Source: Macrotrachela quadricornifera
Taxonomy: Eukaryota > Rotifera > Eurotatoria > Philodinida > Philodinidae
Length of the DNA: 64,000 nt
Assembly: GCA_022393335.1 (NCBI GenBank)
Contig: JAJEKB010021277.1
Coordinates: 1,752,660-1,816,659 of the forward strand
Direction: 5' to 3'
The notes under the pieces were generated by a model. That model was not told where the DNA came from and ran no database searches. It saw nothing but the letters and a program-made list of their open reading frames with translations. This document shows positions 47,677 to 57,810 of this stretch, in pieces (within the stretch, counting starts at the first letter, position 1; each line of letters starts with the position of its first letter). The position numbers and the translations under genes are program-made.

Positions 47677-49369
47677 TGTAGTTCAATATCAAGTGACATT
47701 AAGGAGTGACTGCCATGGAAGCAGCTGTCTGTGGTGCATCATTCATAAATTCCACATCGGATACAACCTTATATTTGAAAGAGAGCATACAGTCAGAATA
47801 GCGGAAGAGATGAGAGAAAAGATAAACACAAGATATTACAGCAGTCGTCACATTTATGAGCGAGCAAGAGGTCATACAATACGCTGGATAAGAACATTTA
47901 AATAGGTTCGCATAAGAAACTCGTAGGATTTGGCATTAGTCTGAAAACGATCCTAAAAACCTAGGATCTTCTAGAATCTATATCAAAAAATCTGAAAAAG
48001 TTTAGAAATGAAAATAAGAGTGGGTGCTTCATCGAAAAGTTTCGTGCTACAGGCGAACAAAAAAATTTCCATTGCTTCTCTTGCAAATTTTGGACTAACT
48101 TGTCACTAAGTTTACATGAGACATAAAACATTAACAATGAACATATTCGGAAATGACTTCTCTTTCTCATTTTTCATAAGAATTGGTCCAAAAATGACAA
48201 AAGAAGTATGAGTTCTTATAACTCTTAGTATAACATGACAATTGCTCAAAATAATCGATCATATTACAAAAGAAATAAGAACATAGTGTGTTGGACGGAG
48301 TGAGTGTTTACCGTGTTTTGAACATTTGCACGTATTTTTGAAGTACAAGAAGCTCTCTTCTAGCTTTTACGTAACATTATGCGCGAAATTTTAGGTAACG
48401 AGCTTCACAACATTCCATCAAAGACTTTTTCGTGTAAGAAAGAAAGAATGATTCTGTAGCATTATATGAGGGAGACAGAAGCAAGTTTCGAAAAGTCTAT
48501 CTATGTTGATAATGAAAAAATCCCTACGACTTCGAAATACGTTTTCTTTCCAAACATATAGTGATCGATTTTATTTCTTTAAGAAAAGAATCAGCGAATC
48601 CGTTGGATTTGCACTACCTATTGCTACTACTTTACTTTTTTTTTGAATATATTTTATGGTTTAAATATCGCTTTTAATTTTGTATGCATCTTTCGAAATT
48701 CCATCTCAATTTTTTTTTTCTTTTGTTCTTTTCTTTTCTACTTCTGTGTATAATATATCATAATGCATGCATACGAAAGAAAAGATTGTTTCAAACAGGT
48801 AGAACATTAAAACAAGCCCTATATTTTAACTTTTTATCTAATTTAATTATCAATTTGAATCAGATTGAGTCATTTTCATTTAAACGGTTATGTACATTTG
48901 ACTGCTTGATAACATGATCGATACGTCTGTATTAACTTTTACCATGAAAAGCGATGCAGTATATAAGATAGTTGATGATAAATTTGACTCATAGTTAATA
49001 TTTAAAATACATTATTAAAAGCCATTTTCCAGTTCATTGGCTTTCAAAATATTTCTTCAAGAAAAAAATCTTATCTTCCATTTTTCTATCAAATATTCAC
49101 TCCTACTTTTTTCGACACATATTATTCATTAGTACTTATTTTTTCGTTTTGAGTATAACTGATATTATTTTCACATCAAAAATCAATATATATATACATT
49201 CATCACAAAGTAAAATAGTGCTATTTATGAAAGATGCTCTAATAGTAAATGACAAGTAATAGTCATAAAGTTTGACACGTTTTTTTATCTATAAAAGTGT
49301 ATGAATTATTCAATACTTATTATATCATTTATTAATTGATTCTTTTTTTGAACAAGTAATAACAATTAG
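47677..49369. other. gene-free AT-rich stretch upstream of the 49.4-kb gene
   Basis: No coding region I can support. The right end contains a TATA box at 49290. Confidence 0.4.
49290..49297 (+). promoter_or_regulatory. TATA box of the 49.4-kb gene
   Basis: TATAAAAG 73 bp before the ATG at 49370. Confidence 0.55.
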
Positions 49370-52021
49370 ATGTTTATTTGTTATATAATTTTATTATTTA
49401 TTCATTATCTAAATGGTGTTTTTACACCGAATAAAACTGATTATGATGCTTATGGTTTAAAATTAGGAATAAATGAATTTTTTCTTGTTGAAGTTCAAAA
49501 TGAAAATAATCCACCAAGATTTTTAATTGAATTATCACCTTATAATGATACATCATCATCATTTAAATGTTCCATTTCATTTCCAAATATGACAGATCAT
49601 TATATTTATACTGTTGTACTTGCTCAAAATCAAAGACAATTTTTTTTTGGTGGAGAATTAATTAATGGAAAAAATGGAACATTTATAGGTGTAGTAAAAT
49701 TTAATAGTGCTTCACTAACATGTGATAATAATTTTTCTTATTTAATACAATATTTTAATAATTATGAACATCAAGAATATTATGTTATTGATGTTACATC
49801 AAATGGTCGTTATGCTTATGGTTTTTCAAATAGATTTATTTGTATATTTGATTCACAAAATCCATCTATTTTGAATTCATGGGATGGAAATTTAACATGG
49901 CCAGATAAATCATTTATGCCACATGCAGTTAAATTAACTGAAAATTTTGGTATTCTATCAGGATTTATAATTAATCCAATGGATACAATAACAAAATATA
50001 TTCCAATAGTTTATTTAATAAATTTTAATTTATCGAATAGTTATCCAATTATTGTTGATGAATATAAACCTATTGCTAATCCAGGTACATGGCAAGATTT
50101 ATTAACTAATTCTGATGCTAATATTTATTCATCTAAATATGATATGTCTATTAGTATAAATAAAAATGGAAATATTTTAGTTGGAATGCAATTTATTAAT
50201 CGAGTATTTTTATTTTCTGTAGATTTAACAAAAGCAAATAAATTAAATTATATAAGTAGAAATACAAATGGAAGATCAATAGGAAATGGAAAAGGTGTTG
50301 CATGGTTAGATAATGGAATAGCAGCTATTTTAGTTAATACATATTCACTTAATTATGAATGGTCATCATCACAAATTTATTTTTATGATATTCAAAATAA
50401 TGTTTACAATACAAATAGTAGTCCAATATCAGTTTTTCCTAATAATCATCAATTATTACCAACAAGTTTTGATAGAATATTTTTAAATATTATCTCATCA
50501 TCATCATCATTAGCATTAATTGATAGAGATGGAGATATTCTTATATTAAATCCAACTCCACCTGGTTATTATCCATCTATTGAAGATATTGGATCAATGC
50601 CAGTATTTACTTCTCCAAAACCATGTTCACCAGGTACATATAAAAATCAAAGTGGAATTCATGATTGTATTCTTTGTTCACCTGGTACTAAAAATTCTGG
50701 TAATTCTAGTTTACAATGTATTCCATGTTTATCTGGATCATTTTGTCCACTTGGCTCTGTTAGTGATGTACCTCAATCATCATTAGAATCAACAAATCAA
50801 CTTATAGCATATCCAGTATCACCAGAAAATACAATATTTGATGAAGTTCTTTTACAAAATATGTTTCATATTGGATTAGGTCATTGTTTAGTTGTATCAC
50901 CTTTATTTTGGACATTAATTGTTGGAGGTTTAGCTATAATAATGATTATTATAATGGGTATATTAAAAGTTTGTATTAGTCATCCTCGAAGTAAAAAAGT
51001 AAGACATCAATTAAAATGGATACTTAAACATGCCGATTTAATTGATAAAGGTGAATTATGGATTGGTGGTTTATTATCATTTTGTGTTATAGTTTTAGTT
51101 AGTTTTGCATATTCATTTAGTAATGATTTTTTTAAACAATATCCAATAGAACAAACATCCGATTCATATTTTGCATGTGATTTATCACTAAGAAATGCAA
51201 AATTTCAAACAAATTTACAATCATTATCTATACCCCCTATAGAAAAACAACGAAAAATGTTTGATTTATTAAATAATCAAACAATTTTTTTAAATATTGA
51301 TTTTCTAAATACATTAATTAATTGTGATGTTGTATCACTTCAAGCTTTATTTGGTACAAAATGGTCTTCAATTCGTTGGGATAATTGTACTAATATTAAT
51401 TCAATTTTATCTTTATCTATTAAACTTCCATATCAACATATATCTGTAGAAATTATGTTAGATAGTGTACAAACTATTGGTGGTTTACGTATTGGTTTGT
51501 ATGCTAAAGGACATGAAAATGAACGTTATAATTTAAAAGAATTAAATGTTTTTCAATCATTTTCAAAATCTGAAGAAATTTTAGCACAAAACTTACCAGT
51601 TACACTTCAAATAACAAAAGTTATTAATGAAACAAAAGCAATGATAGGTGAAGAATCAGATTTTAGTGGAATTTTTATTCCAACATTTACTATGGATTCA
51701 AATAGTTTATTTTTTCCACGTGATCAATATGTTTTTGCAACATCGACATCAACAAAATTAGCAATATCTATTAGTGAAACTCCATATTATGTTAAAAATT
51801 TACAACAACCAATAGCTAGACAATCAGAAATTATTTTTCATAATCTTTTATTTACAGTTGTTTGTTTAGAAATATTTGGTTTAGTTTATTTATTATATAA
51901 ACTTATTCTTAAACCATTATTTCAATTCTTTTTTCCAGAATATTTTGGTAAAAATAAGAAAAATACATTTAATAAAATTAATGATGATATAGAAACAAAT
52001 GATATGATATCTACTTTCTAA
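49370..52021 (+). CDS. large membrane protein with Cys-rich GCC2/GCC3-like repeat and three helices
   Basis: 883 residues, one exon. Signal peptide at 1-17. Residues about 20-400 form a repetitive beta-rich ectodomain, possibly a propeller-like fold, with many N-glycosylation sequons. Residues about 417-465 (CSPGTYKNQSG..DCILCSPGTKN..LQCIPCLSGSFCP) match the ephrin-receptor/GCC2-GCC3 cysteine-rich style. Hydrophobic helices lie at about 513-538, 565-583 and 820-846. Between the second and third is a second extracellular-type domain with cysteines. The C-terminus is short and cytoplasmic. I know similar long orphan membrane proteins in bdelloid rotifers but no function. Extremely A/T-biased codons. 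Intact. Confidence 0.8.
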   Translation: MFICYIILLFIHYLNGVFTPNKTDYDAYGLKLGINEFFLVEVQNENNPPRFLIELSPYNDTSSSFKCSISFPNMTDHYIYTVVLAQNQRQFFFGGELINGKNGTFIGVVKFNSASLTCDNNFSYLIQYFNNYEHQEYYVIDVTSNGRYAYGFSNRFICIFDSQNPSILNSWDGNLTWPDKSFMPHAVKLTENFGILSGFIINPMDTITKYIPIVYLINFNLSNSYPIIVDEYKPIANPGTWQDLLTNSDANIYSSKYDMSISINKNGNILVGMQFINRVFLFSVDLTKANKLNYISRNTNGRSIGNGKGVAWLDNGIAAILVNTYSLNYEWSSSQIYFYDIQNNVYNTNSSPISVFPNNHQLLPTSFDRIFLNIISSSSSLALIDRDGDILILNPTPPGYYPSIEDIGSMPVFTSPKPCSPGTYKNQSGIHDCILCSPGTKNSGNSSLQCIPCLSGSFCPLGSVSDVPQSSLESTNQLIAYPVSPENTIFDEVLLQNMFHIGLGHCLVVSPLFWTLIVGGLAIIMIIIMGILKVCISHPRSKKVRHQLKWILKHADLIDKGELWIGGLLSFCVIVLVSFAYSFSNDFFKQYPIEQTSDSYFACDLSLRNAKFQTNLQSLSIPPIEKQRKMFDLLNNQTIFLNIDFLNTLINCDVVSLQALFGTKWSSIRWDNCTNINSILSLSIKLPYQHISVEIMLDSVQTIGGLRIGLYAKGHENERYNLKELNVFQSFSKSEEILAQNLPVTLQITKVINETKAMIGEESDFSGIFIPTFTMDSNSLFFPRDQYVFATSTSTKLAISISETPYYVKNLQQPIARQSEIIFHNLLFTVVCLEIFGLVYLLYKLILKPLFQFFFPEYFGKNKKNTFNKINDDIETNDMISTF

Positions 52022-52821
52022 CATTATGATCATTTTTTTCCTTATATCCATGTTTTTACAACTTCTATTCCTTTATATTTAATATCATTAACATCACGAT
52101 ATGATAAAACTTTTACATTTATTTTTTTGTTTGAAATAAAACTAAATGAATTTCATTTATCATCGGGTATACGGTTTTATATGGAAACAATTTTCTTACG
52201 TATTGATATTAAAAAGTTTTTGTTATCAATGATTCTACCACTTGATATTTTCTTTTCTCGTAAAATGATTATAAAAAAACAAACAGTCGTTTTTAACACA
52301 ATATTATATATGTAGAAATTTACTTTTCTAAAGATAAACATATCGAAAATGATACTAATTGTCATTCGGTCCGAAGACGTTATGCTGGCTCCTATGAGAG
52401 AAATAGGGAACAACAATCATGCGAAACAAGTAATACAATAGTAAAGAAAATAAAAACTTTCTGTCGGGATGATAATAAATAATATTGTTTTTAATGGGAA
52501 ATATCATTCAATGTAATAAATGGTTGAAACAATATTCGAGAAAATATGTTATATATAATCCCTTATAACTGAAGAAAAAGAAAGTGTTCTCCCAATATGA
52601 CTTGATAGATATCCATTAATTATTTCTTTATTAATCAACTGCTTGATTATATAATTATGATTAATATAAATGGTTTTTTCTTCTAAAAGCGTTAAAAAAA
52701 TAGCATAAAACTAATATGAAGTACAAGAAGCGTTTCTATCTTCGTTAAAAAGCTATGTACAAATTTTATAAAATCAAAATTCTGTTCATTATTTTGTTTT
52801 CACTTTCTTCATTTATACGTT
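52022..52821. other. intergenic between convergent genes
   Basis: Holds the 3' flanks of the membrane-protein and carboxypeptidase genes and a degenerate piggyBac piece (52365-52530). No gene. Confidence 0.45.
52365..52530 (+). mobile_element. degenerate piggyBac transposase 3' fragment
   Basis: GTCCGAAGACGTTATGCTGG, AGGGAACAACAATCA and AAAATAAAAACTTTCTGT line up in order with the cysteine-rich-tail coding sequence at about 35605-35705 of the 596-bp piggyBac derivative. Several cysteine codons are lost. No ends are present. Confidence 0.7.
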
Positions 52822-53661
52822 CTAAGCAAAACTAGCAGGAGAAACACCAACTCCACGAAATTCCCAATGCCAAGGTTCTTTTAGAACAGTACGAGTAAAT
52901 CCATATATATGTGCATTATTGTATAACCATTGATAGACTTTGCTTCCATCACAATTCGGTCTAGCTCCCGTTTGCTTACCACAATTGGTATTTAAGTCAA
53001 GAGCTATACCTGTGCCGTGATTTGAAGTGCCAGGTCGAGCAGCTAGATTACCATTGTTACAAACCTTTGTCATATAACAATTCCAGAAATATTCTTGACG
53101 AGCAACTGTACGAAAACCAGAAGAAATTGTAATTATTACGCCATTCTGTTTGGCAGTTGAAGCCATCTTATCAAATGCACAGGCAGTTGTTGGAGTCATG
53201 GTATTATCTGAACTAGTGGGTGGTAATGAATATGAACTTGGATCGGTAAGATGTTCTGGTTTGATTTTAACTACTGAATAGATTTTATTGTCATTACCGA
53301 CGATCGAAGTTATCGAAGCACCAATATAGCTTCCACAGAGATCATCACTAGAACTTCCAGAATCACTGCCAGAAATGCAACATTGGATATTTGATGCACC
53401 TGGACAATAGCCAGGAATTGAAGTGCCACTACATAATGAAGTATCAATACATAGACCATCCTGTCCATTGGCTGTACAACTAGGATTCGCGGGTATACAA
53501 CATTGAATATTTATAGCACCAGGACATTTTCCAGGTACCGATTTACCTGAACATACAGAAGTATCAATACAGGTTCCTTGTTTGCCTTCAGCGCTGCATG
53601 ATGTTGCCGCCGATGCGACTATAGGTCCAAAAATGAATAAATAAGTAAAAACTTGAATCAT
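52822..53661 (-). CDS. secreted VanY-type D,D-carboxypeptidase with two Cys-rich repeats
   Basis: 279 residues, intronless. Signal peptide 1-19. Two tandem cysteine-rich units (residues about 22-55 and 62-95) of pattern C-x(7-8)-C-x(5)-C-x(8)-CPG-x(6)-CC. The peptidase M15B/VanY domain spans about 108-279. Zinc and catalytic residues are present: SGFR (181-184), SNHGTGIALDL with His215 and Asp222, and EPWHWEF with Glu262 and His265. The enzyme should remove the terminal D-alanine from bacterial cell-wall peptides, outside the cell, perhaps for feeding or defence. The family is bacterial, with fungal and protist members carrying the same CPG..CC modules, so transfer into this lineage is likely. 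TATAAATA lies 53 bp upstream. Intact. Confidence 0.9.
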   Translation of the reverse strand: MIQVFTYLFIFGPIVASAATSCSAEGKQGTCIDTSVCSGKSVPGKCPGAINIQCCIPANPSCTANGQDGLCIDTSLCSGTSIPGYCPGASNIQCCISGSDSGSSSDDLCGSYIGASITSIVGNDNKIYSVVKIKPEHLTDPSSYSLPPTSSDNTMTPTTACAFDKMASTAKQNGVIITISSGFRTVARQEYFWNCYMTKVCNNGNLAARPGTSNHGTGIALDLNTNCGKQTGARPNCDGSKVYQWLYNNAHIYGFTRTVLKEPWHWEFRGVGVSPASFA

Positions 53662-54539
53662 GTCTTTCAGATGAAAAATGAATATACATTAAATCGTAAA
53701 CATAAGACAGCTTTATTTATAGTGCAATTTATTGGTAATTTTTAGGGGGTTATATTACATCATCATCATCATCATCGTCGTCATAAGTCCCCCTTTACTT
53801 CCTCTCTCTTTTTCTTTTTATCTATTTTTAACATTCGTTTCGACTCTCTACTCTTTATTACTCATCATATATTTATATATGTGTACAGGTGTGTATAAAA
53901 AACATATTATATATAAATAAATTGCAACCTTGGATTTTTATCGAATTAATAACGATAATGATGTTTCTCATGTAATTAAAATAAGAATGCATTTTTGATT
54001 ACAAATGAGATAGATTGATCATATGTTTGTCGTATGCAAATGTTAAATAAACAGAAAAAAAAGCATATGATACTTCATATTCGAAATATTTTTATTATAT
54101 GTTATAATTGAGCTAATTTTTATCATCTCTCTCAAATATGTGAAAATTTTATATGCTATAGAAGATCTTCCAAATTTCAAACTATTGTAGAAAGATATAG
54201 ACATTTATTCTGATAATCAAGATAAAAATCTTTCAAATAGAACATTAGAAAATAACGTATGACTGACTATAAAGTTTACATTTATTGAAGATCAATATAA
54301 TACAGGAAAAAAGTATGAAGATTAAAATTCGTATGATTTAGACGGTTACACATCAGTCATCATTAATATACCAAACATACGTTTACGATACTTAATATAA
54401 GAAAGGAACTATTTTCAAATTTAATCATGAATAATGATAACTAATCTACTGGATCATTACAGAAATTCTTTCCAACTAACACAAAATACATTGGCAAATC
54501 GAAGATTGAATAGAATTTTGGACAATTTCAATTAGGACA
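53662..54539. other. intergenic AT-rich stretch
   Basis: Promoter region of the carboxypeptidase, then AT-rich sequence with a short ATC microsatellite at 53756-53784. No other gene. Confidence 0.4.
53714..53721 (-). promoter_or_regulatory. TATA box of the carboxypeptidase gene
   Basis: TATAAATA on the minus strand, 53 bp before the ATG at 53661. Confidence 0.65.
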
Positions 54540-54829
54540 AACATTTCGAATTGATGTTGCCGATATTCTACCAAAAAGATAAAAGATCAAAATCAAATCA
54601 GAAGGTAGTTGTAACAATAAAATGGCGTGCACTACTAGTCGTATCTACTTACTCGATTATGACGCATAAAAATCAAGAGTCAGCTTTAAATAACATTCTA
54701 ATTGATTTGAAACTGTCAAATGAAAATGATGAGATCGCTGCAATTTATGTACCTTTGTCACGTGTAAAACGTTTGGCTGATCTAATTATTTTAAGCTGTA
54801 TTCAGAGACGCAAGCGTTCTTTGCAGTAG
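54540..54829 (+). pseudogene. Pif1/Helitron helicase C-terminal relic
   Basis: The translated piece VTIKWRALLVVSTYSIMTHKNQESALNN... followed by AAIYVPLSRVKRLADLIIL is the last helicase motifs of the Pif1 superfamily. The usual form is xAYAxTxHKSQGxTL...VALSR. Glutamine-glycine of HKSQG has become NQE. Upstream motifs are absent, so this is a fragment. Similar helicases are carried by Helitrons and occur as dispersed host genes; I cannot tell which from 90 residues. No gene start. Confidence 0.7.
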
Positions 54830-54830
54830 T

Positions 54831-56844
54831 TTTAATTTTTTTGTTATATTATACAAAATTTTATTTATAGAGTCGAGAATCAAGTGAGTCATAGCGACGA
54901 ACGTTACTGGTATATACCATCTTCTATTCCGACATTCAATTTACAAACGGAAATGATTGAGTATATAATATTTTATAAAATAATTTACTTTACTATATCA
55001 ATTTGTGCACATAATATAATGAATAATTATATACCACCTTCGTGTTACTCTTTAATGAACTCTGTTGAATATAACCGTAGAAATTAAAGTTACACGCATA
55101 TCATCTCTTCTATTTTCAATAACATGAAGAAGAATAATCGATTATAAATTCATCATTTATATATTTATATTCCATGATTACTGTTTCAATAAATTACCAT
55201 CAGTTACTAATTCTTCAATCTCATTCTACGGATTTAATAAATTTGAACCAGTGATCTTCTCTAACATTAAAGCTGTAGTAATGGTTCTGAAATTTCTTTG
55301 CGATTCTATAGAGTCTTGTTTAGTTTCAACTTGATATACATGCACATTGATATTGCATAATGATCCTACTACTTAAAAATCTGCTCAAGAGAGAGAGAGA
55401 ATGTGTATTTATTCAAGAAAAAAAATTTAAAAGATTGCAAAATATAATGTTTATAAAGGTTAGCTCATATACATGCATGTCCTGCGACCAAAAGATTTAA
55501 AGAATGTTTGTAAGATCATACTTTTGTCGTATCATGGTTTTTTGCTTCTAGATTTAAATTAATGCAGTTAATCCATAAAGACTTAACATAGATTTTGTTT
55601 TCTATCTTCATGCAAATAGGCTTGTTTAGTATTCAAAAATTATAATTGAATATACAACACACTTGGAATTCTAATACTACTGTGAGTATAGATCACTATA
55701 TATTTCATAATAAGTTTCGACTACAGAACGGAGTATAATGAATGGCGCAGAAATAATGAGTTACTTTTTAAGAATCTTTAATTGTTTCTAAAAGAATTAT
55801 TTCTATACAAAAAAGACAGAATTTTCTGTGCTACAAAAATACTATGTTTGTTTTTCAAATATAACCTATTTTTATCAGCGCAAAAGTCAAAAGATAAACG
55901 TCTTAAATATGTTACAAAAATCTCTCTATATTAATGCCGAATATTTTACTTTTAGTATTGGTTTTAATGAGTAAGTGCTTACACAGATTGATAGATAAGT
56001 GCAAAAAATTGAGCAGAAAATTCTTTTTTCTATTTATCTAAAAAGGATTTTTCTAGACACACTCTAAGACAATCAAAAAGTCAAAATAAAAATAGTTCGT
56101 TTTTTTCTACGTCACTTGTGATTTATCTGCTATTTTGCATTTATGTCATGTAGAACATTCCACAAATATATAAAACGACATATGTTAACACTATAGTGAC
56201 GAGAACGAGGTAAAAGTTTCAATTCTATACTATATCATTCAAGGAAGAAATTCATTAAATAAGTGTAGAATTTCGTTCTACATATTTAATTTCCTTTTTT
56301 TTGAAAGAGTGTGTTAGAGTGTATGACATGAGATAGCACATTTTTTAAAAACTCTTACTATTTGAGCAGAATTTCGTTTTCAAGTTATTAAACTTTGTCT
56401 GAACTATTTTTGATTCATATTTAACGAATATCTTCCTCAAATAATATAGCATAGGGCCGAAAATTTTACAATAATTTTAGTATCATCAACACAAAAATAT
56501 GCAAACTAGATCTTTTTATATTTCTTTATCACTTATTAATAATATTTCATATTGAAATGTTACTGATGATGATAATAAGAAAGAAATATGATCAGTGTAT
56601 CCTGTTGTTAGATCAAGTATTCATCTATTATTCTATTACCGAAAAGTAATTTCTTTAGCTTTTTTTATAAAGCAAAATAAAATTTATGGGCACATACATA
56701 AACATTCTTTTGTCAGTGCATTTTAATTAATACTATCTTTTTGTAGAAAGTATTCTAGAACAACAAATTTATTTGATTGTGTTATTAATATATTTTCGGC
56801 AATTTTTTTGTTTGGTAAATAATTAATACAATTCACAGCTTTCA
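54831..56844. other. gene-free AT-rich stretch
   Basis: Nothing recognisable, except the word GTGAGTCATAGCGACGA at 54884-54900, which also occurs at 41455-41471 inside another element. Confidence 0.45.
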
Positions 56845-57810
56845 ATGACAATTGCGTATTCAACTCGTTCATGGCTCTTCTTAATCCCTCTAATACCATC
56901 TACATTATGGTCCATATTTGTTCTTTATTATTCAATTAAAATTCGAACATTCCGTACTACACTGTGTAATCATGTACTTATTATAGTTAATTTTTTTGGT
57001 TTTATCTTTGGTCCTACAGTTATTGTGTGGCAAGTTTATTTTTATTGGACTGGTACTATGTTATCATTAACATCTGCTTTTTGTTATGCTTGGGTATTTA
57101 TTGATTCTACTCTATGTGCAATAATGCGATATTTAATAGCTTGGGCTTCGATTGAACGACATATTGTTATTTTTCATTCAACCTGGTTTGCAACAAAAAT
57201 GAAGCGTGTATTATTTCATTATCTCCCATTGATGTTATGCATTCTTTATCCAAGCATATTTTATGGTGTCATAATCTTTATTGTACCATGTGATTTTCAA
57301 GTGGATTACAGTGAAAAACAATGTGGTGTGTATGATTGTATTACACGTAATCATGTAGTTTCGATATGGGATAGTGTAGTTGACTATCTTGTACCGGTCT
57401 TCTCAGTTGCCATATTTAATATAGCTCTTATTATACGTGTAGTATATAGCAGATATCGTGTTCGTCAAAGAATTCAATGGAAACAATACCGAAATATGAC
57501 AGCTCAATTATTACCAATATCTGCACTCTATATTATCGTCGATATACCGGCAACAATCTTATATATTGCTTATACTGTCGGTTTACCGTGGACTGTAGGT
57601 GCTGATTTTTTCAGTGATATTCAATATTTGTGGTATTATGCTGTCATTTTTACTCCATTAATAGCATCTATCTCATTGCCTGATCTACGAGCAAAATACA
57701 AAAATATATTTCTATTTTGCCGAAGACAACATATTATTCAACCAGAAGTGTTTGTAATTGCTCGTCGAAATATTGTTCCAAAGGTTATAGTGCCATTCAT
57801 TCCACAATAA
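56845..57810 (+). CDS. rhodopsin-like seven-helix receptor, orphan
   Basis: 321 residues, one exon, with seven hydrophobic helices (about 10-30, 42-62, 78-100, 125-148, 180-200, 218-240, 257-277). Helix 3 ends in ERH (104-106) in the place of the E/DRY motif of class A receptors. A cysteine in the second extracellular loop (CDF/CGVYDC, about 148-164) can pair with Cys80. The ligand is unknown. Small intronless class-A-like receptors with ER(H) signatures are strongly expanded in bdelloid rotifers. Expected at the plasma membrane coupled to G proteins. No disruption seen. Confidence 0.85.
   Translation: MTIAYSTRSWLFLIPLIPSTLWSIFVLYYSIKIRTFRTTLCNHVLIIVNFFGFIFGPTVIVWQVYFYWTGTMLSLTSAFCYAWVFIDSTLCAIMRYLIAWASIERHIVIFHSTWFATKMKRVLFHYLPLMLCILYPSIFYGVIIFIVPCDFQVDYSEKQCGVYDCITRNHVVSIWDSVVDYLVPVFSVAIFNIALIIRVVYSRYRVRQRIQWKQYRNMTAQLLPISALYIIVDIPATILYIAYTVGLPWTVGADFFSDIQYLWYYAVIFTPLIASISLPDLRAKYKNIFLFCRRQHIIQPEVFVIARRNIVPKVIVPFIPQ

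Noticed and set aside
47693..47905. Small gene at the MITE edge
   Set aside because: Frame of 70 codons with no domain, beside a repeat.
54884..55087. Gene after the helicase relic
   Set aside because: Starts in a repeat-shared word and has no recognisable content.
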